64,000 nucleotides of DNA from Nitzschia sp. DOCU1. Its lineage: Eukaryota; Bacillariophyta; Bacillariophyceae; Bacillariales; Bacillariaceae. Positions 11,105 through 23,650 of this stretch are shown here, piece after piece. Below the pieces are notes generated by a model. That model saw nothing but the letters and a program-made list of their open reading frames with translations. It ran no database searches and was not told the DNA's origin. The stretch's first letter is position 1. The number at the start of each line of letters is the position of its first letter. Location of the stretch: assembly GCA_951394045.1 (NCBI GenBank), contig OX595993.1, forward strand, positions 1,116,001 through 1,180,000, read 5' to 3'. Position numbers and translations under genes: made by a program.

Positions 11105-11486
11105 AGTGTCAAACAAAAGGGAATGGTCAACTCTTGTAAAAGAAGGAGAGGTGCCACCCGAAACAGGAAACCAAAGTTTGGAAGGGTCTCGACTCACATG
11201 GACGTCCATGTTCTGACTTCATACAAAATGTGGCAATTGAGCGCAAAGCTAATGAAACGCGTAGTTTAACTGTTGCATCACACTTGCATAAACGAGCTTT
11301 AGACATTTCATTTACGATAGCGTAAAGACGCCAGCTTCAACGCTTTCTACTCCGACAGTTGAATATTATATGGATGTCACGCTGTACCCAGTGAATGATC
11401 CTATAGCGTAATGTCTCTATGATGGTTGATCTATCGTACTAGTAGCGTCCTTGAAAGCAGCAACGCGAGAGTCGTCATATCCATTA
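11105..11486. other. Convergent intergenic region
   Basis: 3' ends of two converging genes. Only short unrelated frames; nothing recognised. Confidence 0.4.
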
Positions 11487-13286
11487 CTACCATTCCGACA
11501 CATACTCTTCCAGTAGTACAGCTGCCGCCGGCACAGTTCCATCCAAACGTCGCGAAAAGAGTTCATACAATTCACTCTCCAAGGCCATGATTGTATGAAC
11601 CGGCGGCGTCTCGCCAAAGACGGCCCGTAAATTCTCATTGTCAATAGCATGTTTGGCGCCCAACGGGCTCTCGTCGGCATCGCGGCCATGCTGCAACAAG
11701 GATTCCATGACCGAGACTTCGTCGGTGCGTTGGCGAATGGCCAGCCAAATATCGCGACAGTCTTCGAGATATGGGTCCGCAGAAGAGGTGGCGCGAATGC
11801 CACGAGCGTTGGGATGAAAGCACCCCACAGCCAAGTCCAAGGTGGGTTCGCACGTCATGATATCCCGTACAATGACATGAAGCAACAAACGACCAGCCGA
11901 CCCACGATGGTGGACCTTGTGTTGCAAAAAGGGATTCTCACGGACACGATGGCGGCCAAGATACGACCACTGTCGTTCAGGGCCGACACCTAGAGGAGGG
12001 TGTCGGACTCCATTCCACCATTGAGCGGGGAAACGAACATGTTGACTGACAATGGATTGCCAGACAATCCCTGCCCGCTGGGCATGCAAGAAGCCGGGAT
12101 CTCGGAGTAGCCGACGATATTCGGGGGCACGAGGAGGGACAATGTAGTGACAAGGATCGGCGCCATGTTCCACAGCCGCTGGAGCAGACCGTGTCAACGA
12201 CGAATTGACCCGGTCCCGTCGCACCACTCGTTCCATCGATCGACTCCGAATTTGCTGCTGCTGTCGGCGCTGTGCTTCGCGTTGTTGCTGCTGGTGCAGT
12301 ATTTCTTTCTCGTCCTCTTGCAAGTCTTTGAGCAAGTCCATGGAATTTGGATGCATACAGGTAATAGCCGGTCTCGATTGTTGTAGTTGTAATGACATGT
12401 ATTGATTCTTTGCTGCTGGTGGGCCGCATTCCAAGAGACCATGCGGCAAATATCCATTCAATAGATCCGGGAAAAGTCGAGTGTCCATATCAGAAGAATC
12501 AAAGGTACTCGTCTCCATTTCATGGACCCGCTGTACTAGATGCTGAGGAGGACTGCTATCGGGAGTGACTCGCGCGGGCTTTTGTAGTTGTTGTGTCGGA
12601 GGACTCGCCATCATCAGTGCCGCCCGCGCTAATATCGCTGTTGTATTATCGTCGTCCGTCGCGGGGCCTCGTTCATCGTCGCCCTCATCCTCGGAATCGG
12701 AGGACAAGTACTGCGCCCAGTGCTTGGCATTATCCGCTTCTGGAAACGATGACATGTTCTGCGATTTCTCCGCAGGGGACCAGGGCATACCAATACTGCT
12801 TCCAGGCGTCGAGGGCATGGTCATCATCGTTTCATCTTGTGGGGGTGGGAAGGGCTCACTCCAGTCCGATGAATCATCCTTGTCCACATACATCTCCATG
12901 GCGTCTCCTAACGAATCATCCAAGACGGGACCCACTCGTTTCGAAGTGGTGGCGGCCGCGCGATGGTGCAGATACAAGATTTGCTTCTTGTCATTCTGCT
13001 GCTGGTGCAAGATTTGCTTGCGCAAAATTTCAGCACCTTTTATGATTTGATTGTCCGACGATCGACTCGTATGGTGGTGATTTTTGTCAGTGGATGGAGG
13101 AGAGTGCCGGTGACTGGGACTCGTTTTGGTGAAGAATCCCGAGGTATTACTACCGGGACTGCTAGACGAAGAGGCAGAATGTGCCATGGTCAAGCCTGGC
13201 AGGTCTTTGGACATTACTCGAGGACCGTCGCGACGAAAGTTGCGATAGCGGGGCTCACCCGTGGAGAGAGGCATGTTCACCGGCAT
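11487..13286 (-). CDS. Conserved-looking protein of unknown function, Gln-rich
   Basis: A long clean frame of 599 residues from ATG 13286; the frame further upstream has no ATG. I do not recognise the family. Residues 1-about 290 are low-complexity (Ser, His, Pro, Asp), with an NQIIKGAEILRKQI helix and an acidic patch (SSDSEDEGDDERG). About 330-370 is a Gln/Glu/Arg-rich helix (EILHQQQQREAQRRQQQQ). About 390-599 is more ordinary in composition and likely folded: HYIVPPRAPEYRRLLRDPGF, then WQSIVSQHVRFPAQWWNG, HPPLGVGPERQWSYLGRHRV, then a His-rich strand region and a helical end rich in Glu/Leu. No signal peptide or membrane segment. Cytosolic or nuclear is a guess. It is convergent with the transporter. 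Confidence 0.6.
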   Translation of the reverse strand: MPVNMPLSTGEPRYRNFRRDGPRVMSKDLPGLTMAHSASSSSSPGSNTSGFFTKTSPSHRHSPPSTDKNHHHTSRSSDNQIIKGAEILRKQILHQQQNDKKQILYLHHRAAATTSKRVGPVLDDSLGDAMEMYVDKDDSSDWSEPFPPPQDETMMTMPSTPGSSIGMPWSPAEKSQNMSSFPEADNAKHWAQYLSSDSEDEGDDERGPATDDDNTTAILARAALMMASPPTQQLQKPARVTPDSSPPQHLVQRVHEMETSTFDSSDMDTRLFPDLLNGYLPHGLLECGPPAAKNQYMSLQLQQSRPAITCMHPNSMDLLKDLQEDEKEILHQQQQREAQRRQQQQIRSRSMERVVRRDRVNSSLTRSAPAAVEHGADPCHYIVPPRAPEYRRLLRDPGFLHAQRAGIVWQSIVSQHVRFPAQWWNGVRHPPLGVGPERQWSYLGRHRVRENPFLQHKVHHRGSAGRLLLHVIVRDIMTCEPTLDLAVGCFHPNARGIRATSSADPYLEDCRDIWLAIRQRTDEVSVMESLLQHGRDADESPLGAKHAIDNENLRAVFGETPPVHTIMALESELYELFSRRLDGTVPAAAVLLEEYVSEW

Positions 13287-14332
13287 GAGGGTACTGGGCT
13301 GGTGTTGCAACAGAGAAAGTGATGTGCTTTTCCGAAAAAGAAAATGAGGATTGATACCGAAGACGCGAGCCTTGCTATGAGACGTTGAACCTCCAGAGCT
13401 TGTTCGTGGGGATTGGAATGGAGGTGCTGCTATCTATCGAGCGTTGTGTGGTGTTCAAAGGAAAGAACGGCTCGAGGTGCACAAAAGCCAGAGATTTGTG
13501 CAATGGAAGACTGGGGCCGCCATTTCCCTGCCTCCTCCCGCCCTCGCGCCGCCATTTTGCCGCCGAGTCGGGGCTCTGCGAAAAATTGTACGGCAACGAC
13601 ACGTAGGAAGAGAGCCGCGCAACCCTCCGTTGATGGCTCGCGTGCTCGGAATGATGTTATACATGTTTGGGAAGCGAACACATGGTAATTAGACGATTTC
13701 ACATTCGAATCGGCACTTTGGTCTTGCGAATTCAACTCCTGGTTACATGTGTCTACCGATGGTGATTACGCGCATCGGATCTCATTCCCGGCTCACATTT
13801 CCGTTCTTGGTTTCCACATCGCCACAAAAACATAGCGCCATGAATAGGTCCTTCGACGAAAACTATGTCTAGCTATTTTCATTCCCGGGATGCAAAATAG
13901 GCGCCAGGCAGTAGCAAGTAAAAGAAAGGGAAAGCAGTGATGTTCGGGAATACAATGGAAACTTGCACTTGCTCCTCTCCCACCGGTACCGGAAAACCCA
14001 GATTTTTGTGTACCGTGCGCCGGATACCGTATCTTTTCAGATCCCTGGTTCTTGCCATCATGCCGTCTGCAACCTTATTTATTACGAATTTTAGACTGGT
14101 TGAGTACTTTCTCTGGTTCTAGTTGGAGAAACTTGCTCTCCTCCAACAGGCGTGGATCGGACCTGAAATTGTTCTGAACTTGGTGGTAAACGATGTCGGA
14201 ATTAGGCGTAGAACCCGATTCCAGTGCCTCGGCCTTTAAGGACGATCTACTCAGAAAGGTTCTTGATAATGAATACGTAGCGGTAGAAGGAGAAACGGAC
14301 CGGACATATCGACCCAAATATCACAACTGCTT
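13287..14332. other. Intergenic region without a supported gene
   Basis: Several frames of 60-100 codons overlap each other on both strands between 13375 and 13735; such mutual overlap argues against any being coding. ACCGGTACCGG occurs near 13982. At 14192 a 48-codon ATG frame ends just before the helicase relic. It resembles nothing known and may be chance or part of the relic's surroundings. Confidence 0.45.
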
Positions 14333-15632
<1,300 letters not shown>

Positions 15633-15640
15633 TCGTCCAT

Positions 15641-16046
15641 GATCTTTCTTGACGTGTTGGCCATAGCAATCGCACCTAGCCATTTTCGCCTACTTACTCT
15701 AATCCCTGCCATTCTATCCGGGGACGAGGCGCATATACTTCAAGTAACTAGCAGCAGCACAAAAGATTACCGCTAGTTTATCTATTCATGCTAGATGGAA
15801 TCAATAGTCTTGCTGACACCAAAAGCTTACTGCTCCTCTGCAGTAGCGTGACCTTACATGACCTTTGACCGTACAAACATTTGCGTGATCGTGCTAAACA
15901 TAGAATGCGAGCCCGTCTTGCTGTGTTGCCTTGTGGGAATCTCTCAAAAGTTGTTTCATGAACAAACTCGCCTTTCGAATTCTTTTCGTTCGCGTTGGAC
16001 CTGTATCGTTCAGTCAAGTAATCTATCGCCGCACTCTCCCAATACT
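15641..16046. other. Intergenic region
   Basis: Lies between the helicase relic and the RING protein. No supported feature; the missing C-terminus of the helicase is not recognisable here. Confidence 0.4.
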
Positions 16047-17003
16047 TTACTTTAATGGAGATAGTCCCAACAGAGAGGGCGGTCCGACAGCAGTCGCTTC
16101 GGCGTCTTCGACCACCTGTGCCTCTCCCAGAACAAAAGGTTCCAATAAGGGTTCGGGAGTTACAACAGCTCGTTCTTGGCGCCACTCGACAAGATGCGAA
16201 ACTGGAGATGTCCCGAAAGTTCCCGTGATGCTGTCCTCTTCTTCGTGCTCAGAATTGCACTCCCATGTCTCTCCAATAAATAGAGGCTCCACAAACCAGC
16301 AGGAGCCGGCACAAGAATCATCGTGACCCTCATCGTTATCATCGACTTCGGACTCCTCGTTGTAGGATTCCTCGTCCTCGTGTTCTTCAGAATCGCATTC
16401 ATCACGGCGATCGTCGTCATCAACCTCTAACCCATCGTCCCAGTCGGAAGACTCGTCAGAATGGTCAGAATTGCTTGCTTCCTCTATGCCAAGAACATTG
16501 TTGTAGTACATACCACCAAAGCCTTCTCCCTCCCTTCCACAGCAAAAACAAAAGCGACATCCACAGCGGCACATCATGTTGTTACAGCCTTCTTCCCTTA
16601 TGATCCAAATTCCGCAAGACGGGCAAGCCCTTGCTCCTACTTCTTCCAAGTAGACTTGAGTAAATTCATCAATCCATTCTTCGTCGTCATATTCATCGTT
16701 GTCACTGGCCGTGTGTTCATCCGGAATTGGCGTGTTGCCTGCAGTCGCCGCCAGTCGCAGCTGGCGGCCAAGCACCGCCTGGATATCGTCATGATGGACT
16801 ACCATTCTGCATTCGGGACACGTAGGCATGACACCAAGGTCGCTCTCTTGTTGGAGAAACCATTTCTCAAGACACGCACTGCAACATTGATGCCGGCAAT
16901 TCACCAGCTTACGGAGTACCACGACATTCTCATCGACGACAGCAGCAGCAGCATGCTCGTCCTCCTTCACGGGAAAGTATTCAAAGCAGACTGGACAATT
17001 CAT
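16047..17003 (-). CDS. RING-finger protein with RBR RING2-like second domain
   Basis: A 318-residue single-exon protein from ATG 17003. The first module is a RING: CPVC at residues 3-6, then CRHQCCSACLEKW, closed by CPEC. A second Cys-rich module at about 126-160, CPSCGIWIIREEGCNNMMCR followed by CGCRFCFCCG, matches the RING2 (Rcat) domain of RBR ubiquitin ligases. In that domain the Cys of GCNxM is near the catalytic site, where ubiquitin is transferred through a Cys thioester. The canonical middle IBR domain is not visible; only an acidic linker of about 55 residues sits between the two. The rest is an extremely acidic Asp/Glu/Ser stretch and a short hydrophobic tail. Likely a compact E3 ligase; substrate unknown. 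Confidence 0.8.
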   Translation of the reverse strand: MNCPVCFEYFPVKEDEHAAAAVVDENVVVLRKLVNCRHQCCSACLEKWFLQQESDLGVMPTCPECRMVVHHDDIQAVLGRQLRLAATAGNTPIPDEHTASDNDEYDDEEWIDEFTQVYLEEVGARACPSCGIWIIREEGCNNMMCRCGCRFCFCCGREGEGFGGMYYNNVLGIEEASNSDHSDESSDWDDGLEVDDDDRRDECDSEEHEDEESYNEESEVDDNDEGHDDSCAGSCWFVEPLFIGETWECNSEHEEEDSITGTFGTSPVSHLVEWRQERAVVTPEPLLEPFVLGEAQVVEDAEATAVGPPSLLGLSPLK

Positions 17004-17355
17004 GATGATGCAAGTGGTGCATGGCGTGTTTGAAAGTGATTTTTGCGTCTCGACTCAATGAAAGCATCACCTCGATGGAAAATGATTCTGGGCACCGTGC
17101 CCACACGTCTGGGTCTGGGAAAGTATAGTCGGCTGATTCAAAGTAGTCATGACTGGCCATTCGTGATCCAAAATGGAGCGCAAGGATTGGATCAAACGAA
17201 GAATCGACTACCAGAGAGTAGTGGACAATTCATTACAGAATAGCTCTGCTTCAAAGGCCTGCGAACAGTGAAACCCCCCGCTGTTTCTGGTGGATTGAGT
17301 TCGAGATATGTGTTAACACAGCGGTGAGCGCAACAACACGTCGTGCTACACAACA
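17004..17355. other. Intergenic region
   Basis: About 350 bp between the RING protein start and the end of the PDZ-like gene. No gene or repeat seen. Confidence 0.4.
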
Positions 17356-18559
17356 TTAGCATTGTGCCTCGACGCGTTCGTGAAGTTCTTCTCCTAGCAC
17401 AGCAGGTGCACTGGTGACTGTGAGGGATGATGAGTCTCCTTCATCGGATCCAAAGGACGAAGCACCAGTCATGGAAGCTCTGGAGGCCAACCTTTTCTCG
17501 TGGGATTGACGCCAGGATTGTCGAACGTTGCTGGCCAAGTTTGATATTCCCATGGTCGCCCGCTTCGCAGCTTCCCGTGGTTGCTTGAATTCAGTCCCTA
17601 GAACTCCTATCCCCCCAATTGCCATGGCATGACCTAGAGGGTGGAGCGGTGTCACCATCAAAATGGCTCCTGTGGCGATGGAGACGAATGAATGATAATA
17701 GTGAGTCAGGCGTCAGCATGACCGGAACGAGACTCCATTCAAAAGAAAATACCTACCAGCTCCAAACAACGCACCACCGCTCACTGCCACGACTCCTTTG
17801 CGTAAATGGTTCCTCCATGCTGTGCCCTTCGGTCCTCGTTTGCTGGGCGGTGTTCGAACCAGCAGTGATAAGTAGGCCGGGGAACAATGAAATAGAGTGG
17901 AGGAAATGGTCAATTGTGCATCTTCGGGATCGAGTTGACGAATAAAAGTCTTGTTATTCACATCCAATATCCAATCGCCCTTGTCTAGTGGTGTTTGCTG
18001 CATCCACTGAGGGTGAGTGGGAGGAATGGGCCCCAAGCACAGCTCCTTTCCCACTGTAAACTTCGCGAAACTTTCTGAGGAAGATATGGAACCTACATGC
18101 ATCATCACCATTCTTCGTGGGAGTCTCTTTGTTTTGGGTCTCGGGTTCAATAGGCTCCAATGTGCAGGTTAGGTAAGCCCAGAAATTCGAAATTCCTGCT
18201 CCTTCCAATACTTGATCGCGCACCTCCAGAGGCTTCTTGAGAATAACAACTCGTTTCGTCCATTCGTCGGCATCCGGTTTGGAAAAAACCATAGTAAAGT
18301 CTCCTTCAATGTATATCAGCCATTCTTGCACTTGATCTAATGGGACCCCTCGGCACAGTGTTCCATTGATGGAGACAAGTTCTGACCCTCCTACCTTGAG
18401 CTCATGCAGCACTTGTCCAACCTCTTTCATTTCTTGGCCCACTGAGGATAACAGTTCGTCCATTGAAAAGTCTTGTGGCACCACCTGGATTCGCCCTAAA
18501 TCCGTATCTTGGGTGAACAAAATCCAGGACGTCATAAGAAGCCGCAGGCTACGGCACAT
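17356..18559 (-). CDS. PDZ-like domain protein, multi-exon, unknown function
   Basis: At least three exons on the minus strand. The last junction is clear: exon end 17757, 87-bp intron, exon start 17669 (GCTG|GTAGGT, CCACAG|GA), joining GALFGAG to AILMVTPLHPLGHAMAIGG. The first junction lies around 18100-18040 but I could not fix it; the best choice implies an unusually short intron of 43 bp. The ATG at 18559 is the first in frame; an additional 5' exon is possible. The first exon has a PDZ-like pattern (GGSELVSINGTLCRGVPLDQVQEWL). A second similar unit may follow around LDKGDWILDVNNKTFIRQL. A hydrophobic Gly/Ala segment near the C-terminus could be a membrane hairpin. It may be a scaffold, but the role is not determined. 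Confidence 0.6.
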
Positions 18560-19360
18560 GCGACCCGAAATACCAATGGTTCCTGTTTTCGTCACGGCGG
18601 AAGGGACTGGAAGAGTATCTCTGTATTGGCATCGTCACTGGGAAGCGTACCAGTAGAAATACACATGGAGGACGTGCTGTTTATCTCAAAGATTGAGTCT
18701 TTGACAGCCTGCAATTTGGGATGAACCTCAGTAAAGGTTGGGCGATGCTAACAACGAGACTGCCGTTAACTTTGTTCACGTTCCCGTCGTGCATACATTC
18801 AACACAACACATCCTCTGGAAGAGCCTTCTTTGGCATTATAGGCCTGTCGTACGACTTTGGCAACGTGTTCGTCTACGCATCACAGGGTGAAGCACGACT
18901 AAATGGCCTGTCGCAGTATCTGTTGGATACTTATGAGATGCCACTTGATGAGATACCAGGTATGCTGGCGGCAATGCGTCTTCTCGACTGAATTGACTAC
19001 AATTGTGCACGCAATTGCTCTTGGGACCACGTCATGCTGACGTGCGAAAAAAATTAAACCTCGTGCTTGCGCGATCCCTCACTCTCCCGGCCAGACCTCT
19101 TAATTTTGTACCACTCGTTGGGCTTCTCATCCAATCATGCAAGCTGGGTGGTCGGTGGCATCAGCGTCTTGCAGAGGCGACGTCTTACTACTTATCTAAG
19201 GTAATGTGGACAAAGATCTCATCTTTTCCCGAAAGCTTCATTTTTGCCAAAAAAAGATCTTGAAATATGAGATCATACGCGTAGCTACGTCTATACCAGG
19301 TATATCAGTAATGAAATAATGTATCTAGTAGTACAGAGTAGCGTGATACAGCGTGACCGC
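18560..19360. other. Intergenic region with a short orphan open frame
   Basis: About 800 bp. A frame open from 18770 to a TGA at 18989-18991 has protein-like composition (FFGIIGLSYDFGNVFVYAS, then LDEIPGMLAAMRLLD) but no ATG at its start. It may be an exon or relic of an unknown gene. Nothing else stands out. Confidence 0.35.
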
Positions 19361-20765
19361 TTATTGGTCTGTTCGCGCATCTACAAGCTCCTCGTTTTCG
19401 GTATCCCTTTGAGACTTCTTTTGCTTCTGCTTCTTGCTGAGCAATCGTTCCAGTAAGCGAACGTAAATGGTTGAAAGGCGTTCCAAGTCTTCGACAGGGC
19501 AATGTTCATCGATTTTGTGGAGAGAATGGTTCAAAAGTCCCAACTCGATGATCTGCGCGTTCGGGTACGTGCTAGCAACAAAGCGTCCATCGGATGATCC
19601 ACCCGCAGTCGATGTTCGAGCCTTGTATCCCATAATATCCTTGACACTCTTCATGGTCTCGTCCAAGAGTTCACCGCGAGGCGTCAAGAATGGAGTTGCC
19701 CGTTCATTCCAGCTCATGGTGTATTTGAGGTCGTGCGAATTCAAAATTTCCTCAACCCGAGCCCTCAAGCTTGCAGCGCTGACTGCAGGCGAATAACGCA
19801 TGCTGAAGGTCACCTTTTCGATGCCTGGAATGACATTCAAAGCTCCCGTACCGCTGTTGATGTTGGATATTTGGAATGACGTAGGTGGGAAGTCTTCCGT
19901 TCCTGTAAAATAACAAAATAAGTTGTTGAGAAGACTGCTCAGCAAGGCAACTGTTGGAGAAACAAGTGAATCATAACGTACCTTCGTCCCATTGCTCGTC
20001 CACCAAATCCTTCAGCGCCCCCAATGATTCATGAATCGGGTTCCTGGCCAAGTGAGGGTAGGCAACATGGCCCTGAACTCCGTGAATGGTAAGTTCCCCC
20101 AGCAACGTTCCCCGTCGCCCCACCTTGATGAAGTCACCCACCTCATCGAGGCTCGATGGTTCACCAATGATAGCCAAGTCAATGTCAATGCCTCGAGACT
20201 GCAGGGTCGTCAAGACTTCTCGCGTGCCCCATCGGGCAACGCCTTCTTCGTCGCTGGTCAACACAACTCCCAGGGAATGAGGAAGGTCCGAAACGGGGTG
20301 GTTTTCCAGGAATCGCTCCAGTGCGACAATGTAGGATGCGACACCGCCCTTCATGTCGACAGCACCTCTTCCGTACAAGACTCCATCAGCAATAGTGGCG
20401 TCGAATGGAGGGTAGGTCCAGGCCTCCTCTGGACCTGACGGCACAACGTCCGTGTGTCCCAAAAAGGTAATGAGTTTGCCTTCTTGCTCTCCTCGTGGAT
20501 GAAGGACGGCAAACATGTTGGTCACGTCCTTGAATTTCATCGTCTCGCAGACAAAGCCCAGACGTTCTAGTCGTTGTCGAACGACATCTTGGCAGCCAAA
20601 ATCGTTGGGCGAAACCGAAGGGATGCGTATCAGCTCTTGTGCGAGCTTGACAACGGCACTCTTCTGCTGGTTACTGGAGGAAGTAGTAATACCACTTTTG
20701 GAAAGTGGTAGTGTTAGAAAGGAGGGTGATGGAAACCCAGTGTTTGGAAGTTTTGCCAATACCAT
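19361..20765 (-). CDS. dapE: Succinyl-diaminopimelate desuccinylase, copy A
   Basis: Two exons, 20765-19982 and 19902-19361 (79-bp intron GAAG|GTACGT, TTACAG|GA); about 441 residues. DapE removes succinate from N-succinyl-LL-diaminopimelate in bacterial-type lysine synthesis, using two zinc ions. Seen: GHTDVVPSGPEEAW (first metal His and Asp), GRGAVDMKGG (bridging Asp), TSDEEG (catalytic Glu), GEPSS, the dimer-loop GVQGHVAYPHLA, GGSSDGRF and the final metal His in SLHKIDEH. The signature set is complete and the length normal. The 30-residue N-terminus lacks the clear signal peptide and AFAP motif of copy B, so its location may differ. It lies downstream of copy B on the same strand, with its intron at the same codon: a tandem duplicate. 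Confidence 0.9.
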
Positions 20766-21666
20766 GATGATAATAGTTGTATGGTCCTAGGAAGGTTCGG
20801 TTTACAAAATGGGATGCTTTTCGAGTCGAGGTTCGAAGAATTTATGAGCGATTGGTGGTTTTTTCCGGACAGCACACTAATCTGAAGCCGGCGAAGGTAA
20901 GGTTCTTGGGGTCTCGGGGTCATGTCGGCACTTTGCGCGAGCGGTCTTCACACGTTTGACGGAGAAAGTCTACTCCAACCACATGAAGAACCGGATTTTT
21001 GGCGTCAGTGATAGTTGCAGTCAGACGGAATCGGGAGCTCGGAAGATAGAGCCGTTCAGCCAATGAAAATGCATGAAAATACATAACATCGGGAATGTCA
21101 GTCGCGGGAGTGGGCAACTCCAATCGCGAAATCGGGCGAAGGCACGCGGCTTTGCGACCCAACGGATCACCATTTTCCGCATTCATCCCGTCAAAACCCC
21201 AAATTCACAATCAAGAGCGGCTGAACGACTCATTTAAATGAGGTCTTGGTAAACATCGTCCATATTGTCAAGAAAGAGACAATCGCTGATGAGAGAGGAA
21301 AAAGAGGAATCAACATCATGTGATTGATTCATGCAAGGGGACCTCGTGTCATGGTTGGCACTCTCGTGGCACTCGTCGTCATGTCAGAGAAGAAGCACAC
21401 AACTACGTTGTACAGTTCACTACTTTGTTGCAGATCGAGTATGTCCGCCGTCTGATTGGGCGAAGATTTTCGAAGAAGCGGGCGAAGAGCGGCATCATCG
21501 ATGGAAGCTCGATCGAAGAAAGTCCAATGGGAAAAAATGACTCTACCTCATCCCTGCGCTGACGCACCAAGTAGCAGCAACTGCCCTTGTGCAACTTTTC
21601 TCCTTGTTGCTAACTTGCTTGGGTTGTTCTACCACCAAGACGACGATGAAGTAAGCTTGTATTTTA
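20766..21666. other. Spacer between the two dapE copies
   Basis: About 900 bp. Contains frames of 60-90 codons on both strands without recognisable domains. It must hold the promoter of copy A. Confidence 0.4.
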
Positions 21667-23193
21667 CTATGGTAAGGGTCTTACATCTACGTGCTCCTCA
21701 TAAGCAAGCTCGTCAGTGTCTGTGCTCTCGGCAATGAGCAGACGTTCCAAGAGTCGTTGGTAGATTGTGGCAAGCCGTTCCAGATCTTCGAGGGGAACAT
21801 GTTCATCCACTTGGTGGATTGACTGGTTGATGAGACCCAACTCTACAATTTGAGCGTCTTTATAGGTACCGGCAACAAATCGACCATCCGAAGTACCGCC
21901 TGACGTACATGATCGCGCCGTGTATCCCATGGTCTCCTGGACGCTGGTCATGGTTTCCGCTACCAATTCGCCTCCTGGTGTTAAAAAAGGACAAGCGGTT
22001 TCACTCCACAGCAAGGTGAATTTGAGGCCATGTCGTTTCAAAATCTCCTGGACCCTGGCCTTGAGCTTTTCGTCTGTTGTTGCTGGAGAATATCGAAAGT
22101 TGAAATGAACTTTTTGAAAGCCTGGGATGACATTTAAAACACCTGTACCGCTCTGGATATTGGAAATTTGAAATGACGTGGGTGGGAAATCTTCAGTGCC
22201 TATTATATACAACAATCAAACAGTGGAAGGATATGAGAACTTCTCTTTTCAAGACAAGAACCGCTTGCAATAGATCGAGAATCATGGATTTTTAAAAATC
22301 GTACCTTCATCCCACACTTCATCTACCATTTCTTTTAGCGCCCCTAAGGATTCATGGATGGGATTTTTGGCCAAGTGAGGGTACGCAACATGACCTTGAA
22401 TTCCAATTAAACTTAAATCTCCGCCCAACGATCCTCGACGTCCCACCTTGACAACATCGCCTACCCTTATCAGGCTAGAAGGTTCTCCCACAATAGCCAT
22501 GTCAATATTGATGCCTCGTGACTCGAGCGTTGTCAGAACTTCTCTCGTCCCCCATTTTGCATCGCCTTCTTCGTCGCTTGTCAGTAAAATTCCCAGCGAG
22601 TATGACAGATCCGCACCTGGATACTTCTCCAGGAATCGTTCCAATGCGACAATGTAGGCTGCAATTCCACCTTTCATATCGACGGCACCTCGTCCATATA
22701 AAATACCATCGACAATATCGGCATTGAAAGGAGGATGCGACCACGCCTCTTCTGGCCCTGCTGGAACGACATCGGTGTGTCCTACAAAGGTAATAAGCTT
22801 GCCTTGGTTGTTGTTGCTGTTTTTAAGGGGATGTAATACGGCCCATAAATTAGTAACATCGTGATATTGCAGTGTCTCGCACGTAAATCCTAGACGTTCC
22901 AAGCGCTTTCGAATAATATCCTGGCACCCGAAATCATTCGGCGTGACTGAAGGTACGCGTATCAATTCTTGCGCAAGCTTGACCATGGCACCTTTTTGTC
23001 GCTGGGCAGATATAGCAGTAGCAACCAATGATTTGGTAAGCGTCGCTGTTAACATGGAGTCGTCAGATATTGATTTGGCCGTTGGGTGAACAATGTCAGA
23101 GGAAGAGTTCATGGGGGATGGAGGAGCAAATGCAACGGGTAGGAAGGACGGTTGCAGCAGTAGTAGCACGAAAAGAAAGGCTGAGTGATTCAT
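21667..23193 (-). CDS. dapE: Succinyl-diaminopimelate desuccinylase, copy B, plastid-targeted
   Basis: Two exons, 23193-22305 and 22199-21667 (105-bp intron GAAG|GTACGA, ATAATAG|GC); about 473 residues. The N-terminus is a bipartite plastid signal: a hydrophobic signal peptide (SAFLFVLLLLQPSFLPV), then the diatom-type cleavage motif AFAPP. This predicts import into the complex plastid, where lysine is made. The catalytic domain is complete: GHTDVVPAGPEEAW, GRGAVDMKGG, TSDEEG, GEPSSL, GIQGHVAYPHLAKNPIHESL, GGTSDGRF and SIHQVDEH. The protein is closely similar to copy A throughout the catalytic domain but differs in the N- and C-terminal tails. The intron splits the same Gly codon in both genes. 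Confidence 0.92.
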
Positions 23194-23650
23194 TATTCTT
23201 TTCGTATTTGCTTGGTTTATGGATTAATTCTATTGTTGAGAGAAGAAGCCCAAAATCGTGTATCCGAAGGCTTTGTTGCTTGGAATGTGTCAAACCATGA
23301 AATGGATTCTCATCGTCGCCGCTATTCCAGCGTTGGCGCGCGCTCGTTGGTGGGACTACGGTCATCGTCTTTCGCGCCTAACTCTCGCCGCGCTCCCAGG
23401 AGTGTAGGCATATATGGTTTTACTCACAAGGCATATTGGTATCTTTGTTCGGCGTAACGAGAAGCCGTCTTTCAGAATTTTGTGTTTCAAGATCTCTCAT
23501 CCGGTAACGAGGACCTGTAGTAAATGTTCCTTGACATCCCGACCCAATACAAGTCGCCAGAGCAACGCACAATGGCATCCCATTGTTTGCTCAAAGAAGT
23601 ATTACATTATCCTCGCTATTTCTAAAACCGTGTTCACCCCATTACCGTTG
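23194..23650. other. Divergent spacer, dapE copy B / DUF1611 gene
   Basis: About 450 bp shared promoter region. The frame of the DUF1611 gene is open back to an ATG at 23414, so part may be coding. Otherwise no feature seen. Confidence 0.4.

Noticed and set aside
13375..13735. Five overlapping frames of 69-101 codons on both strands
   Set aside because: Mutual overlap on both strands with Arg/Pro-rich translations typical of GC-rich noncoding DNA.
19361..23193. dapE pair as an assembly duplicate
   Set aside because: Introns, tails and many codons differ, so these are two real diverged genes.
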